DNA from: Brachycybe producta
Lineage: Eukaryota > Arthropoda > Diplopoda > Playtdesmida > Andrognathidae
NCBI GenBank assembly: GCA_036925085.1
Contig: JAUPFP010000004.1
Span: forward strand, 8,716,938 to 8,780,937
Direction of reading: 5' to 3'
Length of the DNA stretch: 64,000 nucleotides
Translations under genes and position numbers: made by a program
The notes under the pieces: model-generated
Database searches by the model: none
Seen by the model: the letters and a program-made list of their open reading frames with translations, nothing else
Told to the model about the DNA's origin: nothing
Part shown: positions 23,041 to 34,000 of the stretch, in pieces
Numbering within the stretch: position 1 is the first letter of the stretch
How the letters are laid out: every line of letters starts with the position of its first letter

Positions 23041-23275
23041 GATGTCTTTATGGGTATTTATTTTGCGTTTTTCCCGCCATACGGCGCCACTGCAGTCGCT
23101 GATGCTATGCTGCTTAGAGGTTTTTGTAAAATTTGCGTACAAAAACGTCATGATATCTTTAAAAATAAACTTTTAATGACAGTTTGAAAAAAGCGAAAAT
23201 AGTATTTCATGAATTTGTCAATGGAAAATCCACCGCAGTGGCGCCATAAAGGGACAAAGCAAAATGAATATCTAT

Positions 23276-24287
23276 AAAGCCACCTTAAAGTCCTGTTTCC
23301 ACTGTGGCGAAAATGTGCACTCCGTGAAAATGTCACCTGTTGAAAAACAAGTGTTTACTATGGAGAAATGTGCTAATGCATTTCTATTAGTGGGAGAAAA
23401 GAAATTCGATATGGGGACTAATAACAGAATAAACGTGTGGCCTCACTTATTCACTATTATGGTCTGATACATTATGGTAGGCCAACTGAAGTGAAAAAAC
23501 CACATTGGCTCTACCATTTTAGCTAGACGATAAATTGCCATTTCTCATCAATATTTACATCGGAACTGAGTAAAACTCTCGTGTAAAACTGTAGTAAATA
23601 TATCCTAGATCTAATTAAAATTAATTAATTTACCTGAAATGACGAATTATGGAAGAAAAATCGTTAAAAAACACACGAAAACGAAAAGAAAGTTGGCGAC
23701 CAGAACGGTCGCCAACTTTCTTTTCGTTTTCGTGTGTTTTTTAGCGAGGGCGTTCTGCCCTCAAAAAAATCCAAAAAAGCACAAATATTCACCAAAAAGA
23801 GGTTGAAAAACGTTGAAATTGATTCACCTTCTTTTCGGTGATTATTTGTGCTTTTTGCGTTTTTGAGGCCGTTCTGGTCGCCATCTTTTTTTCTCTTCAG
23901 TTTTGGTGAGTGTTTTTTCGTCGATTTTTCTTCAATTTCTCTCATCATTTCAGGTAAATTAATGCATGTTAATCAGTTGTAGGATATATTTAACTATAGT
24001 TTTAGAGAAAAATAACGCCGTTTCGATGTAAATATTGATGAGAAACAGCAATTTATGTTTTAGATAAAGTAGTACAGTGAATGCGGTTTTCTCCCTTCAA
24101 TTGGCATAACATAGCGAACCAAATCATACTAGTGAATAAGCGGGAGCCACGTTTATTCTGTTATTAGTCCCCATATCGAATTTCTTTTCTCTTATTAATA
24201 GAAATGCATTGACACATTTTCTCCATAAGAAACACTGTTATTTTTTCAACAGTTGAGATTTTCGCGGAGTGCAACGGGCTTAAGGCT
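23276..24287. mobile_element. 1-kb imperfect palindrome with perfect central hairpin
   Basis: Arms of about 450-500 bp: GTTTCCACTGTGGCGAAAAT, GAAATTCGATATGGGGACTA, TCAATATTTACATCGGAACT and TTTACCTGAAATGACGAATT recur inverted on the right with modest divergence. The left part of the palindrome itself contains a perfect hairpin, 23666-23701 against 23707-23742. CAGAACGG...GATGGCGAC at 23870 is a further inverted echo. No gene. Confidence 0.85.
23666..23742. repeat. Perfect hairpin, 36-bp arms, 5-nt loop
   Basis: Arm ending AAGAAAGTTGGCGACC, loop AGAAC, then the exact inverse starting GGTCGCCAACTTTC. No mismatch over 36 bp, unlike the diverged outer palindrome. This suggests recent templated inversion or a cruciform-driven event. 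Confidence 0.95.
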
Positions 24288-24493
24288 ACAGGCAATTAGA
24301 AATCGGGACGAACTTCAGTTGACTCCGCCCCTTTTTATGACGAACGCAACTTTTAATTGGTTGTTTATGTAGTCTGACGTCACATGCTCAGCCCCTTTGA
24401 ATGTCGAACCACACAACAAACCAATTAGAAGTTGCCGGTCGTCATAAAAAGGGCTGAGCCAACTGAAGTTCGTCCCGATTTCTAATTGCCTGT
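24288..24493. mobile_element. CAGGCA foldback MITE, imperfect 9-bp TSD
   Basis: ACAGGCAATTAGAAATCGGG ... CCCGATTTCTAATTGCCTGT. Flanks CTTAAGGCT and CCTAAGGCC match 7 of 9. It lies at the junction between the 1-kb palindrome and the next foldback. Confidence 0.9.
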
Positions 24494-24499
24494 CCTAAG

Positions 24500-24606
24500 G
24501 CCTCGTTTCGATTGGGGCGAAAATATGAACTGTTTGAACAGTTGAAAGTTTCATCGGTTGAAATTTTCAAAAAATTCAAATTTTCACTCCAATGGAAACA
24601 AGGCCT
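24500..24606. mobile_element. Small foldback with GGCCTYGTTTCSATTGG ends
   Basis: GGCCTCGTTTCGATTGGGGC faces CTCCAATGGAAACAAGGCC. AACTGTTTGAACAGTT is an inner palindrome. The end type resembles position 491 and the ends of the 1-kb palindrome. Confidence 0.7.
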
Positions 24607-24965
24607 AAAACAACTTATTTTACACCAAGGATAGCAACAACAACAAAAATTGTTAAAATTGTCATAAGGTTATTTTTTATGTTGGTATTTCCGGTTGTTT
24701 TAAGGTCGACAGAATGTTAAAGAAAGCTATGAAAACTTATTTTTCACATATAAATGAGAAGAAAAAAAAAATAATTAAAAGCATTTATTGTGAATTAAAT
24801 AAAAAAATTTACTTAAAATTGTTAACTCGCTAATCTATTGTTAAACGACTAATTAACACGAATAAATTCAAATTAAAAATTTACAAAACATAAACTCAAT
24901 ACACACCGAGTTCCCCTACTTCCGTTTCTTTCGAATTATTTACTCACATTTACTATTATTATGCT

Positions 24966-25268
24966 CATACCTCACCATACGGCTCGCTACAACGGCCTTT
25001 TTTTTAAAAAAAATAATTATAGCTCAGTTTCGATTTACAGCCCAACATTTTTTTCGATATACGGCCCCTCTTTATACGGCATTTCGCTACAACGACCTTT
25101 TTTTTAAAAAAAATAATTATGGCTCAGTTTCGATTTACAGCCCAACATTTTTTCGATATACGGCCCCTCTTTATACGGCATTTCGCTACAACGACCTTTT
25201 TTCAAAAAAAAAATAATTATAGCTCAGTTTCGATTTACAGCCCAACATTTTTCGATATACGGCCAAAT
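24966..25268. repeat. Tandem repeat of about 107 bp, nearly three copies
   Basis: GCTACAACGRCCTTTTTT ... AGCTCAGTTTCGATTTACAG, CCCAACATTTTTTCGATATA, CGGCCCCTCTTTATACGGC. Units start near 24984, 25088 and 25187. Slippage occurs only in the A/T runs. No gene. Confidence 0.9.
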
Positions 25269-26347
25269 AAAAAAAAAAATCGGGAAACCACACATATGTG
25301 TATATGCAAAATTTAATAAGGTGAAAATAAGTGATAAGTCGTTATATACGGCAATTTCGCTGTGTACAGCCAACTTTCTCAGAACATATCTTGGCCGTAA
25401 AGCGAGGTATTAGTGTATTTAAGTTAATATTTATAGGAATATTGTACTACTTACTCAGATGTATTTTAAGAAGAAGAAAAAAAATCACTAAATGCACACA
25501 AAACACGAATGACCACTGTTCACATCCATACAGACTGTTTCGCAAAATTTATCAAAATCGACAAAGCAACACGAACTTTTTATTTAAAAAAAAAAAAAAA
25601 GTTTAAAAAAACACATCAACAAGCCAACATGTTGACCAATGACCACGCGCTGTTTCACACAAGTAAATATTTTTTTACAAAATAAGCCGAAATAAACCTT
25701 ATGAAGTTTTATCAAAAATTTAAAAAAAAAAAAAAAAAACTTATTTTTTTCTGAAAAAAAAAAATGTTGTAAATTTTTCTATTGTCTTAATATCTATTAA
25801 GATAAACAAATAAGCTAAGCTAAGCCAGCCAGCCACTCGCAAACTCAAATTGCGGGTTAATGTCACTTGAAAATTCTTAGCTTTTCTGAGAGTCTAGAAG
25901 CAAAAATGTGCAATGCCCACAACCCCAACAACACATAAGAAGCTCCTCACAGGTGCCAAAGATAAAAACTAAGAAAAAGAATTTTTCTCCTCCTCTCCTC
26001 TCCCCTCCCCTCATTCAGGTGAACACAACAGGCCAACATCATAAACAAAACTAGAGAAGAGAGAGAGAGATAGCCTCTGTCCCAGGTAACAGTTGAAAAA
26101 AAAAACCCAGTGTGTGCATGCAACCAAAAAAAAAAAAAAAAAAGTCAACCAGTTTAACAAAACCCGTTACATGAAAAATGTTACCCTTCGTCGTCATTGT
26201 CATGTAGCAACAACAGCAAAGATTTAAATTATCAAACTTTAGTGTGCATCATATCATGCATATAAAATACCCAATTTTACATATTATTTGCAAATTAATT
26301 TAGCTGTTTTTGTCATGCTATAATTATAATGCTATATTTAAAACAAG
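25269..26347. other. A/T homopolymer-rich spacer, no gene seen
   Basis: Several poly-A runs of 15-20 nt, a CCTCTCC-rich patch at 25988-26010 and (GA)n at 26058-26070. Frames here are interrupted and low complexity. Confidence 0.5.
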
Positions 26348-26556
26348 ACAGGCAATTAGAAATCGAGACGAACAGAAGTTGGCTCCGCCCTTTTTATGAC
26401 GAACACAACTTCTAATTGGTTGGTTATGTAGTCTGACGTCACATGCTCCGCCCTTTTTCAACGTCGAACCACACAACAACAAACCAATTAGAAGTTGCCA
26501 GTCGTCATGAAAAGGGCGGAGCCAACTTCTGTTTGTCCCGATTTCTAATTGCCTGT
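26348..26556. mobile_element. CAGGCA foldback MITE
   Basis: ACAGGCAATTAGAAATCGAG ... CCGATTTCTAATTGCCTGT. Flanks TTAAAACAAG and TTAAAACAG are consistent with a 9-bp duplication plus one A. Confidence 0.92.
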
Positions 26557-26669
26557 TTAAAACAGTTCCATTTTAAGGCACGGGCTAGCAGGGCTGTAGC
26601 CCAGGGCCCCTTAGTTTCAAACGGCCCCTCCTACTCTTTACTTTATAACACACCCACTTCTGAATGAGA

Positions 26670-26890
26670 AGACGGGCAGTTGGGCGCAGCAGGAAAAATT
26701 CTGTTATAGCCCCCCGCTGGCTGCGCCCAACACAGGCAGGTGTGCCCAGCACTAAAATTTCGTTAGCACTGCGCCGCCCTTTTATGACATCAGACCAAGT
26801 AACAAACCAAATAGAAATTGATAGCGCTCATAAAAGGGCGGGGCAAACGAAATTTTAGTGCTGAGCACACTTGCCTGTCGCCCAATTGCT
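26670..26890. mobile_element. CAGGCA-type foldback nested in an arm of another
   Basis: The outer element has GGGCAGTTGGGCGCAGC and GCTGCGCCCAAC arms. Within it 26732-26878 is a second element (ACAGGCAGGTGTGCCCAGC ... GCTGAGCACACTTGCCTGT). Flanks GCGCCCAAC and CGCCCAATT suggest a duplicated target lying in the outer element's arm. Confidence 0.75.
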
Positions 26891-26922
26891 TCTATGAGAA
26901 GTGCAGGGCATGGGTTATAAAG

Positions 26923-27115
26923 ACAGGCAATTAGAAATCAGGACGAGCAGACGTTGGCTCTGCCCTTTTTATGACGAACGCAACTTCTAATTGGTTTGTT
27001 GTGCGGTTCGACGTTGAAAAGTGACGCCAGACTACATAACCAAGCAATTAGAAGTTGCAATTGTCATAAAAAGGGCGGAGCCAACTTCTGTTTGTCCCGA
27101 TTTCTAATTGCCTGT
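26923..27115. mobile_element. CAGGCA foldback MITE
   Basis: ACAGGCAATTAGAAATCAGG ... CCGATTTCTAATTGCCTGT with the usual core, shortened near GTTGAAAAGTGACGCCAG. Flanks show no clear duplication. Confidence 0.9.
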
Positions 27116-27591
27116 CTGGAAAAGTCACTTCATTTTTAGGTTTTTTATGGTTTTATTGACTTATTTTGAAATTTAGAAATCGTTTTGACAGTCTTTGGCC
27201 AAGTCTTGACAACATTTTGAAAAGATATTTCTGGAGATAATATGGTCTCTTTAAACCGTTTTAAATATAAGTTGATTTTGTTTAATTTTGGTGAATCCTC
27301 TCTGCATTCATATAAATTGTTTGTAAAATTTTATAGTAAATGCACAATTTTTATTGTTAATTTTGTGTATTACATGTGACAAACAATGTATTGCTTGTTG
27401 CGCATATAGCTTTTTGTACCATTTATGTAGCCACATGTCAGCTGAGTCTTGTGCTCTTTTGTGGCAAATAAATCATTATTATAATTATAATTATTATTAT
27501 TATTAATATTATTTGTGATGCATATTTTTAAACTTTTTGTGTGCAGATAAATCTACTCTCTACTGAGTAATAACGTAATGTTTCTTTAGCC
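27116..27591. other. AT-rich spacer
   Basis: Includes AAAAGTCACTTCATTTTTAG shared with the R8 repeats, and (ATT)n at 27475-27510. No gene. Confidence 0.45.
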
Positions 27592-28135
27592 TAGTACACA
27601 CCTGGAATCTTTGTTGCGATTCATTGTTGCAAGGCTGCTCCGATTCAATGTTGCGGGGCCGAATCACAACTGACGCGATTCAGACCCGCAACATTGTTCC
27701 ATGTCCACACCTATTATACTCGAGTTTCTAGCTTTCACCATGTGATTATTGCCTGCGGAAGTGACCCTTTCAATATATGCTTATATGCACTGAAACGGTG
27801 GTGGGCACTGAGCACACAAGCTTTTCTCAGCTGAGAACATATTCAGTTCACCCTGAAATTAGGAGATGGGGCAGTTCGAAATCTCAAAAACACAACTTAA
27901 TAGTGAATTTGCACAGAAGGTCCTCAAGTAGTTTAACAATACTTTAAAAGTCTAGTCTTTAATAATTAATAGCAAAACTGACCCCTTTTAGTCTGTGTTC
28001 ATGTTTCAAAAAGCGTCCACAATATGAATTTTTGATGGGAGTCAAGAAACATGAATCTAAGCTGACGCGATTTAGCCCCGAAACATTTCAACATTGTACC
28101 GCAACAAAGAATTCCTGGTGCGTACTACCCTTAAG
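27592..28135. mobile_element. Foldback R10 (CTAGTACACACCTGG ends)
   Basis: GCCTAGTACACACCTGGAAT ... CTGGTGCGTACTACCC. Arms contain GATTCATTGTTGCAAGGCTG, ACTGACGCGATTCAGACCCG and, on the other side, CTGACGCGATTTAGCCCCG. Related copies at 31636-32190 and 50282-50650. Confidence 0.8.
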
Positions 28136-28184
28136 CAAAAATACCCCTAGAATTTAGGGTACATTCTTTTTTTTATAACGTTTT

Positions 28185-28495
28185 AGGCAGGATTCACACA
28201 GATGCGGTGCGGAATCGCATCTATTGAAAGTTTGAAACCAAATTAAACATTGTGTTGTACACTTGTGGTGCGGTGCAGAATCGTATCGCAAGTGCACAAC
28301 ACATTGCTTTCAATAGAACCGTTCAAACTGATGCGAGTGCGACCCGTCTCCCACAGTGGGCGAAATTTCAGACACAGTATGTTGAGGTGGGAATTTTACC
28401 CCGAAATACCTGACGATTCGCAGTGTACACGATCCTTCAACACACTCAGTCTTGCCTGAACGTTCACACAGAGCTACAGTTGCGGCGTGTTTTTT
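28185..28495. mobile_element. Probable foldback with GGATTCACACAGATGCGG motif
   Basis: CGCATCTATTGAAAG and CTTTCAATAGAACC face each other, as do GATGCGGTGCGGAATCG and CGATTCGCAGTG-like segments. Boundaries uncertain. Short frames on both strands here are shadows. Confidence 0.45.
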
Positions 28496-28507
28496 CACTA
28501 TAAAAGT

Positions 28508-29090
28508 AATCAGGGGGCGGATTTACCAATAGGCAGAGTAGGCAGCTGCCTAGGAAACCCTAAAAATGTGTAAAAAAAAATTATTCAAATTGTGTTATTT
28601 TAAAAAGAAATTAAATTACATTTTTTTAAACTATTTAAAAAAAACAAAAACAAATCAACATCGCCCAAGTATCCGACAGTTTGACATCAAAAAGTGTTGC
28701 TTGTTTCGTGTTTCCCCACTTTAAATAGAAAACATTGCTCAGCCTGTACTTAGAATTAACAAGCGATGAAGAATTGTATTGTGAAGGGTTAATGAAAATA
28801 GTGAAATTAATTTTCTTTGTGATCTTATTATTTCTTGTAAGTGAACCACAGACATTGAATTAAGTTTGAACATACAACATCAATGGCCACATGTATTCAG
28901 ATGCAAGTCACTGTGTATGGTGAAGATGTTGTCAAGCCCCTGGATACGTGTCAGATGATTATCGCAAGGTCTGTACCAGGCTTTAGGAAGCATTTCTACG
29001 TTTTGAAGTAACTTAATTTTCATTGCTGAACTATTGTAGTCTGTCATGCCTGATTAATGTATTTAACATTTTGATTTTCATTTATTTTGT
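28508..29090. other. hAT-type 5' end then unclassified sequence
   Basis: CAGGGGGCGGATTTACCAAT at 28511 resembles hAT ends, but no partner end was found. The remainder is AT-rich with no gene. Confidence 0.35.
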
Positions 29091-30455
29091 TGTTACAACC
29101 CACCCGGTTGCACAAACAAACTAACGGATAAACTTACCATCCCAACTCCGCTTATGGCCCGTTATGGGGACGGAATCGTACACGGTCGGTTCTCTGTGAA
29201 CCGTCTCGTAGCGCTGTCCAAACCCAAGAAATCCCTTGTTGAAGTCGACAGCTGAGTTGACAGCGACACCACGAGAAAACGACAGAACAAGACGGGTCCG
29301 TTGATGGACAAATGCGGGCAGATGGTACTGAGAAGCACAGTGACGAGGGAGACGTAAACCCCCGTCGTTTCTGTCCCCAGCAACCCCCAAATAATGAGAC
29401 GCAATGCAGTGTAATAAAAAAATAAAAGGGTTTAATGACACTTACAAAATGGAAAGTATTTACAGCAACTGCTGGCCAAGTTACCCAATTAAAAAACACC
29501 ACAGGTACACACATGGCTGGAGGACCGGACTAGCCTCCAGCAGGATGCTTATTATCATCTTCACAGGCTGCCTGGAACAATGACCAGCCCGCCTATTAAA
29601 TTACCTTCAAGTGACTCCTCCTGTGGTGGGCAACTGCAACACTTCCTCTCTCACGTATAAGGACCCAATGGGAATCCATGGGGAGAAAAATGGCTGGACA
29701 CAACATGGCGCCCACCTGGCTGGACAGGCAGTTAGAAATCAGGGAGAACTTAAGTTGGCTCCGCCCTTGTTATGACGACCGGCAACTTCTAATTGGTTGG
29801 TTATGTAGTCTGACGTCACGCGCTCCGCCCTTTTCAACGTCGAACCACACAACAAACCAATTAGAAGTTGCCGGTCATCATAACAAGGGCGGAGCCAACT
29901 GAAGCAGTGAAGTTCTCCCCGATTTCTAACTGCCTGTCCTGGCTGGTACCTACCACCAGTCTAGCAGATCATCATCATAAAATTTGTCTACTTCCCCAAG
30001 GGCCAGAACTAATGGCCAGGCCAGCCATTAATCAGGGCAGTTGGTAGTAGGCAGTGCAGTGAACAATATCTTGCTGGATTCTAGGTCGTCCTCCTATGCT
30101 GACTATGACTAGGACCATGACTATGTATTATACCTCAGTCTTGTGTTATTGGAAGAGTTCGCCATGGGAGGGGGATTACAGTGGGTAATCGCTGCTCCGG
30201 TTTCCATCTTTTATAGCCGGTAACTCGTGCTGGTGTGCGTTGGAACCAGGCGTTCCTCTGCGATTCCTTCTTTTGTCGCTGTCTGATAGCCGTCGACTTC
30301 AACGAGGGAGGCTCCATGGTGGCCGGCGGCACCCATCGGTTACTAGAGAGGCAACTACGGCTATGATCCCGCGCCTAAGCAGAGCCTAGTTCGGTAAGTT
30401 TACGGCGAAAAACTTCCAAGGTCGCTGCGATGACCAAGTCAGGTCATTACACAGT
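29091..30455. mobile_element. GC-richer LTR-like patch, interrupted by a MITE
   Basis: TGTTACAACCCACCCGGTTG at 29091 could begin an LTR ending ...ACACAACA at 29705, followed by TGGCGCCCACCTGG, which resembles a retroelement primer-binding site. The minus strand at 30455 (TGTGTAATGACCTGACTTGG) shares TAAACTTACC...CTCYGCTTA and GTTGAAGTCGACRGCT with it in opposite orientation. Either two related LTR-like sequences face each other or this is one large foldback. Short frames on both strands have no recognised domain. No reverse transcriptase or integrase seen. Confidence 0.35.
29724..29937. mobile_element. CAGGCA foldback MITE, perfect 9-bp TSD CCTGGCTGG
   Basis: ACAGGCAGTTAGAAATCAGG ... CCCGATTTCTAACTGCCTGT. 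Direct repeats CCTGGCTGG at 29715-29723 and 29938-29946. The right arm carries a small extra segment (GAAGCAGT). Confidence 0.95.
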
Positions 30456-30980
30456 ATGCCCCTATATAGTGAAGCATATTCTGGGAATGAAGTCTAATTT
30501 TTGTTCGCATTTTAAAAAGCAATCGCATCAGTACAATTTACAAAAAAAAAAAAGTTGTCTTTAGTTAAAACCAAAGGTTTATTTAAAAAAAAAACCAAGT
30601 GGTTAAAACCAAGCCAACCTGTAATTTTATCATCGATAAATTTGTACATACGACATGCCAGGAGACATCAGTATTAAACATACTGTACCAATAAGAAAAA
30701 ATAAACCTTCAAAACATTTTAATTATTTCAATAAACTTGAAAACAAAAGAAAACGCCAACTCAAAAAAAAATAAGTAATTCAAAGAGGAATGGATTTTAA
30801 GCTACGTAATGCAAAAAAAGCATTTAGTTGGTCCAAAATAATAATAAAAAAACTGTACAACAAAAAAACACATGTTTAAACATAATCACAAATATGTAGC
30901 AGGCAGTGATGTCATGACTGGATCTTCACAATGATAGTTTCAACCCTTTTTCTTTGGTTCATTTTTTCAGTCGCATTTTT
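30456..30980. other. 3' flank and presumed 3' UTR of the PDZ gene
   Basis: AT-rich, with candidate minus-strand poly(A) signals. No other gene seen. Confidence 0.5.
30578..30583 (-). promoter_or_regulatory. Candidate poly(A) signal for the PDZ gene
   Basis: An AATAAA on the minus strand about 400 nt after the stop codon. Another AATAAA overlaps the stop itself. In such AT-rich DNA chance matches are common. Confidence 0.3.
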
Positions 30981-31026
30981 TTATTCCAGCTTTTCGAGAT
31001 CATTGCAAGACTTCGACATTGTGGCC
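30981..31026 (-). CDS. PDZ gene last exon, short tail and stop
   Basis: After acceptor attttcag the phase-2 reading gives [14 protein letters not shown] and TAA at 30981-30983. The join to exon 6 is inferred from phase and donor alone, so the exact tail is less certain than the PDZ domains. An AATAAA overlaps the stop codon. Confidence 0.65.
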
Positions 31027-34000
31027 CTGAAAATATAAAATAACATACGTTCGGATTTAAATTTTCCACGCTCTAAATAACTGACAATATTTAAAAACTG
31101 ACATTTTTTTCGCAGCTGCTCTACGACCAATATGCAACACCACTTGTCCATGCTTTATCGTCTTAAACATGGCAATCGCTTGAGCATGAGACGAGCCCTG
31201 CATGCTGAGTCCATTAACAGTAAATATCTCATCACCTGAAGAAAAAAAGTTTTATCAGTTAAGCTTTGCATTATGCACTCATAGTAAAATGTTGATTACG
31301 AGGCTACATCGGCATTGTGAAAACTAGCCTTTAGAATCGGGGACGTTTTTAATTGAAGCGATGGAAAAATGGCACCAGTTTCAAGTTTCTCAAACAGCGT
31401 TCAAATATTTCTGCGCATATAGGCGTTTATTTCGTTTCATACAAAATTATCCACGAAATAATTCAAATAATTTCGAAATGTTAGTGATAATTTTGTACGA
31501 GACCTTAATTTTAAAACGAAATGTGGCGGAAGTGACGTAAAAATCTATCATTTCGTAAATAAAATAATTTCGTACAAAACTTCACTAAGTCCCTAGTATA
31601 CTTTGTTTACGAAATTCAGACGCGAGGATCTCTTTAGCCTAGTACACACCTGGATACATTGTTGCGGGGCTGCTCCGATACAATGTTGCCGGGCAGAATC
31701 GCGACTGACACGATTCAGACCCAAAACATTGTTCTGTGTCCACACCTAAACTCAGTTTCTCTCCATGTCATTATAAACCAGCGGAAGCGGCCCTTGCAAT
31801 ATAGGCCTACATGGTGATTCATAAAGAGGGGCAAATAGGGTGGGGACAAAAGCTCTTCTCAGCTGAGAACACATTCGGTTTAAGCTTTTTGGACACCCTG
31901 AAATTGGAAGATGGGGCAGGATTTCTAAATTTAAATTTGGTACACATCTTTTTTTAAGTTTAGTCTTAATAACTAAAAGCAAACTGAGCTCTTCGAGTCT
32001 TTGTTCGTGCTTCAAAACCCTAAAAAGTCTACACTATGAAATGTTTCGATGGGACTAAAAAAAATGAATCTGAGCTGACGCGATTCAGCCCTGAAACATT
32101 TCAACATTGTTGCAGGTCTGAATCGCAACTGACCCAGTTCAGCCCCGCAACAATGTATCGAAACAAAGGACCCTGGTGTGTACTAGCCATATCAAGTGCA
32201 ACGAGTTAGCATGTGTTACACAGAAATTCATGACCCAATGTGTAGAGGGTTTACGAAGCTAAAAAAAAACTTTTTAAAATACACCAGTTTCCTGTTCAGC
32301 ACGTGTTAGATTTTATTCACTCGCCCCGTAAAGGACCACACATATGATTCGGTAGGATGGCCATAATGGCCATCCTACCCGATCATACACGCGGTCATTT
32401 ACTGCAATGCTACGAGGGTTGCATCATTTAGTCTGATAGAAAATGGATGACATCAAACGTTTTGAAACAAATAAAACAAAACGGCTCTTGAATTCTTTTG
32501 TTTTTATCAGACAAAATTGACAAAATCCTAAATATTTCATCAATCCCTATGATGTCATAAACTTTGTTAACTGCCAACCTTCTTGAAGTTTGCCATCCAT
32601 AGCTGCTTGTCCTGAAGGAAACACACTCTTGACAAAAATACCCATTTGCCCTTTAGGAGAATCATGCCCTCCAACGATACTAAATCCTAAGCTTTTCTTG
32701 CCAATTCCTTTTTCAAAAACAATCGTGTGAATTGCGATCATCGACGATTTTGGTCTTCTTGGAAGAGTGCAAAATCCATTTTCAGGAAGCTAAAACAACA
32801 CAAAACGTTATTACAATTACTTCAACATACAATTAATCTGTAACGAACCAACCGACCTTATCCAAATCATAGCTGATGGCACTCGACTCGTAATATGGTA
32901 CAGACATTAAGCGACCCTTCCGCACACCATTCACATTCTTGTTCTCAATAGTGTCAGTTAGTTCTTTAGAGTTAGTTTCTTTAAAAACATTTTCCTGATT
33001 CTGTAAAAAAAGAAGAATGCAAAAAAAAAAAAAAAAAAAATTACGAAATGTTTGCCATGTGTGTTTATGTTTGGTTTCAGGAAACAGGGGTGCCTAAATC
33101 ATAATGGCATTCCAAATTAGAACCATATTTTCGAGAACTTAGGACCTATTCATAAAACATATGAAACACAATGATAAGCTGGGCCAGGAATTTCATGCGC
33201 TAAAAGCGTTCGTTCCTAAAGCTAAATATACTCAGATACTAATCCTCTGTAATTCAGGGGATATGGACAATGGCAACTCTTTAGAGGCTATATCACAAAA
33301 TTACTTCGAGAAATTGCCACAATTGCTTCTCAAATGTTGTGTTTTGGTTACTAGATCCTTTCGTTGCAACTAGGCTTGCCACCTTTCCTCTTTTGTGGCG
33401 GACAGTCCTCCATTCGGAAGAACTATCCTCCGGCCAGGACCATCCTCCACGAACGTATAGAAGTTTATACAATTTATTGTGTGGAGGACGTGTTTGCCTT
33501 CATATAGGGCGGTCCTGGTCGAAGGACATTTCCTCCGAATGGAGGACTGTCCTCCACAAAGGAGGAAAGGTGGCAAGACTAGTTGCAACACTAGTTTACC
33601 GTAAACAAACCAGAACATTATACACAGGGTCTAGTCGCTACACCAGCAGAAAAAAAAATATTTTTCGTAACTTGACAAAGTCATAAAAGTGACTCGTAAA
33701 CCAAATCGTTGCGAAACGAGTCCTTACTCCTTTTCAAATTAATTATGCTAATAATGTGTCCAATGTTTAATTTCATAGATAAAAAACATTCCTATTTTGT
33801 GAACTGACAACCTGATCAAAGTACCTTTCTTAAAACTACCAAAGACACGTCATTAGGTGTTGATTTTAGAATGTTTCTTGCTTCTTCTAAAGTGAGGCCT
33901 CGCAAACGTTTTCCATTAACATTGACCAATTCATCTCCTTCGCGAAGTTTTCCATTCCTAAAACAAATTATAATAAGAGATTAAGCAGTAATTTAAACAC

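Noticed and set aside
29121..29514. 106- and 120-codon minus-strand frames with a strong GTAAGT donor at their end
   Set aside because: Overlapping frames of equal quality, no conserved domain, and the donor-like site recurs in the inverted relative at 30.4 kb. More likely part of a transposable element than an exon, though not excluded.
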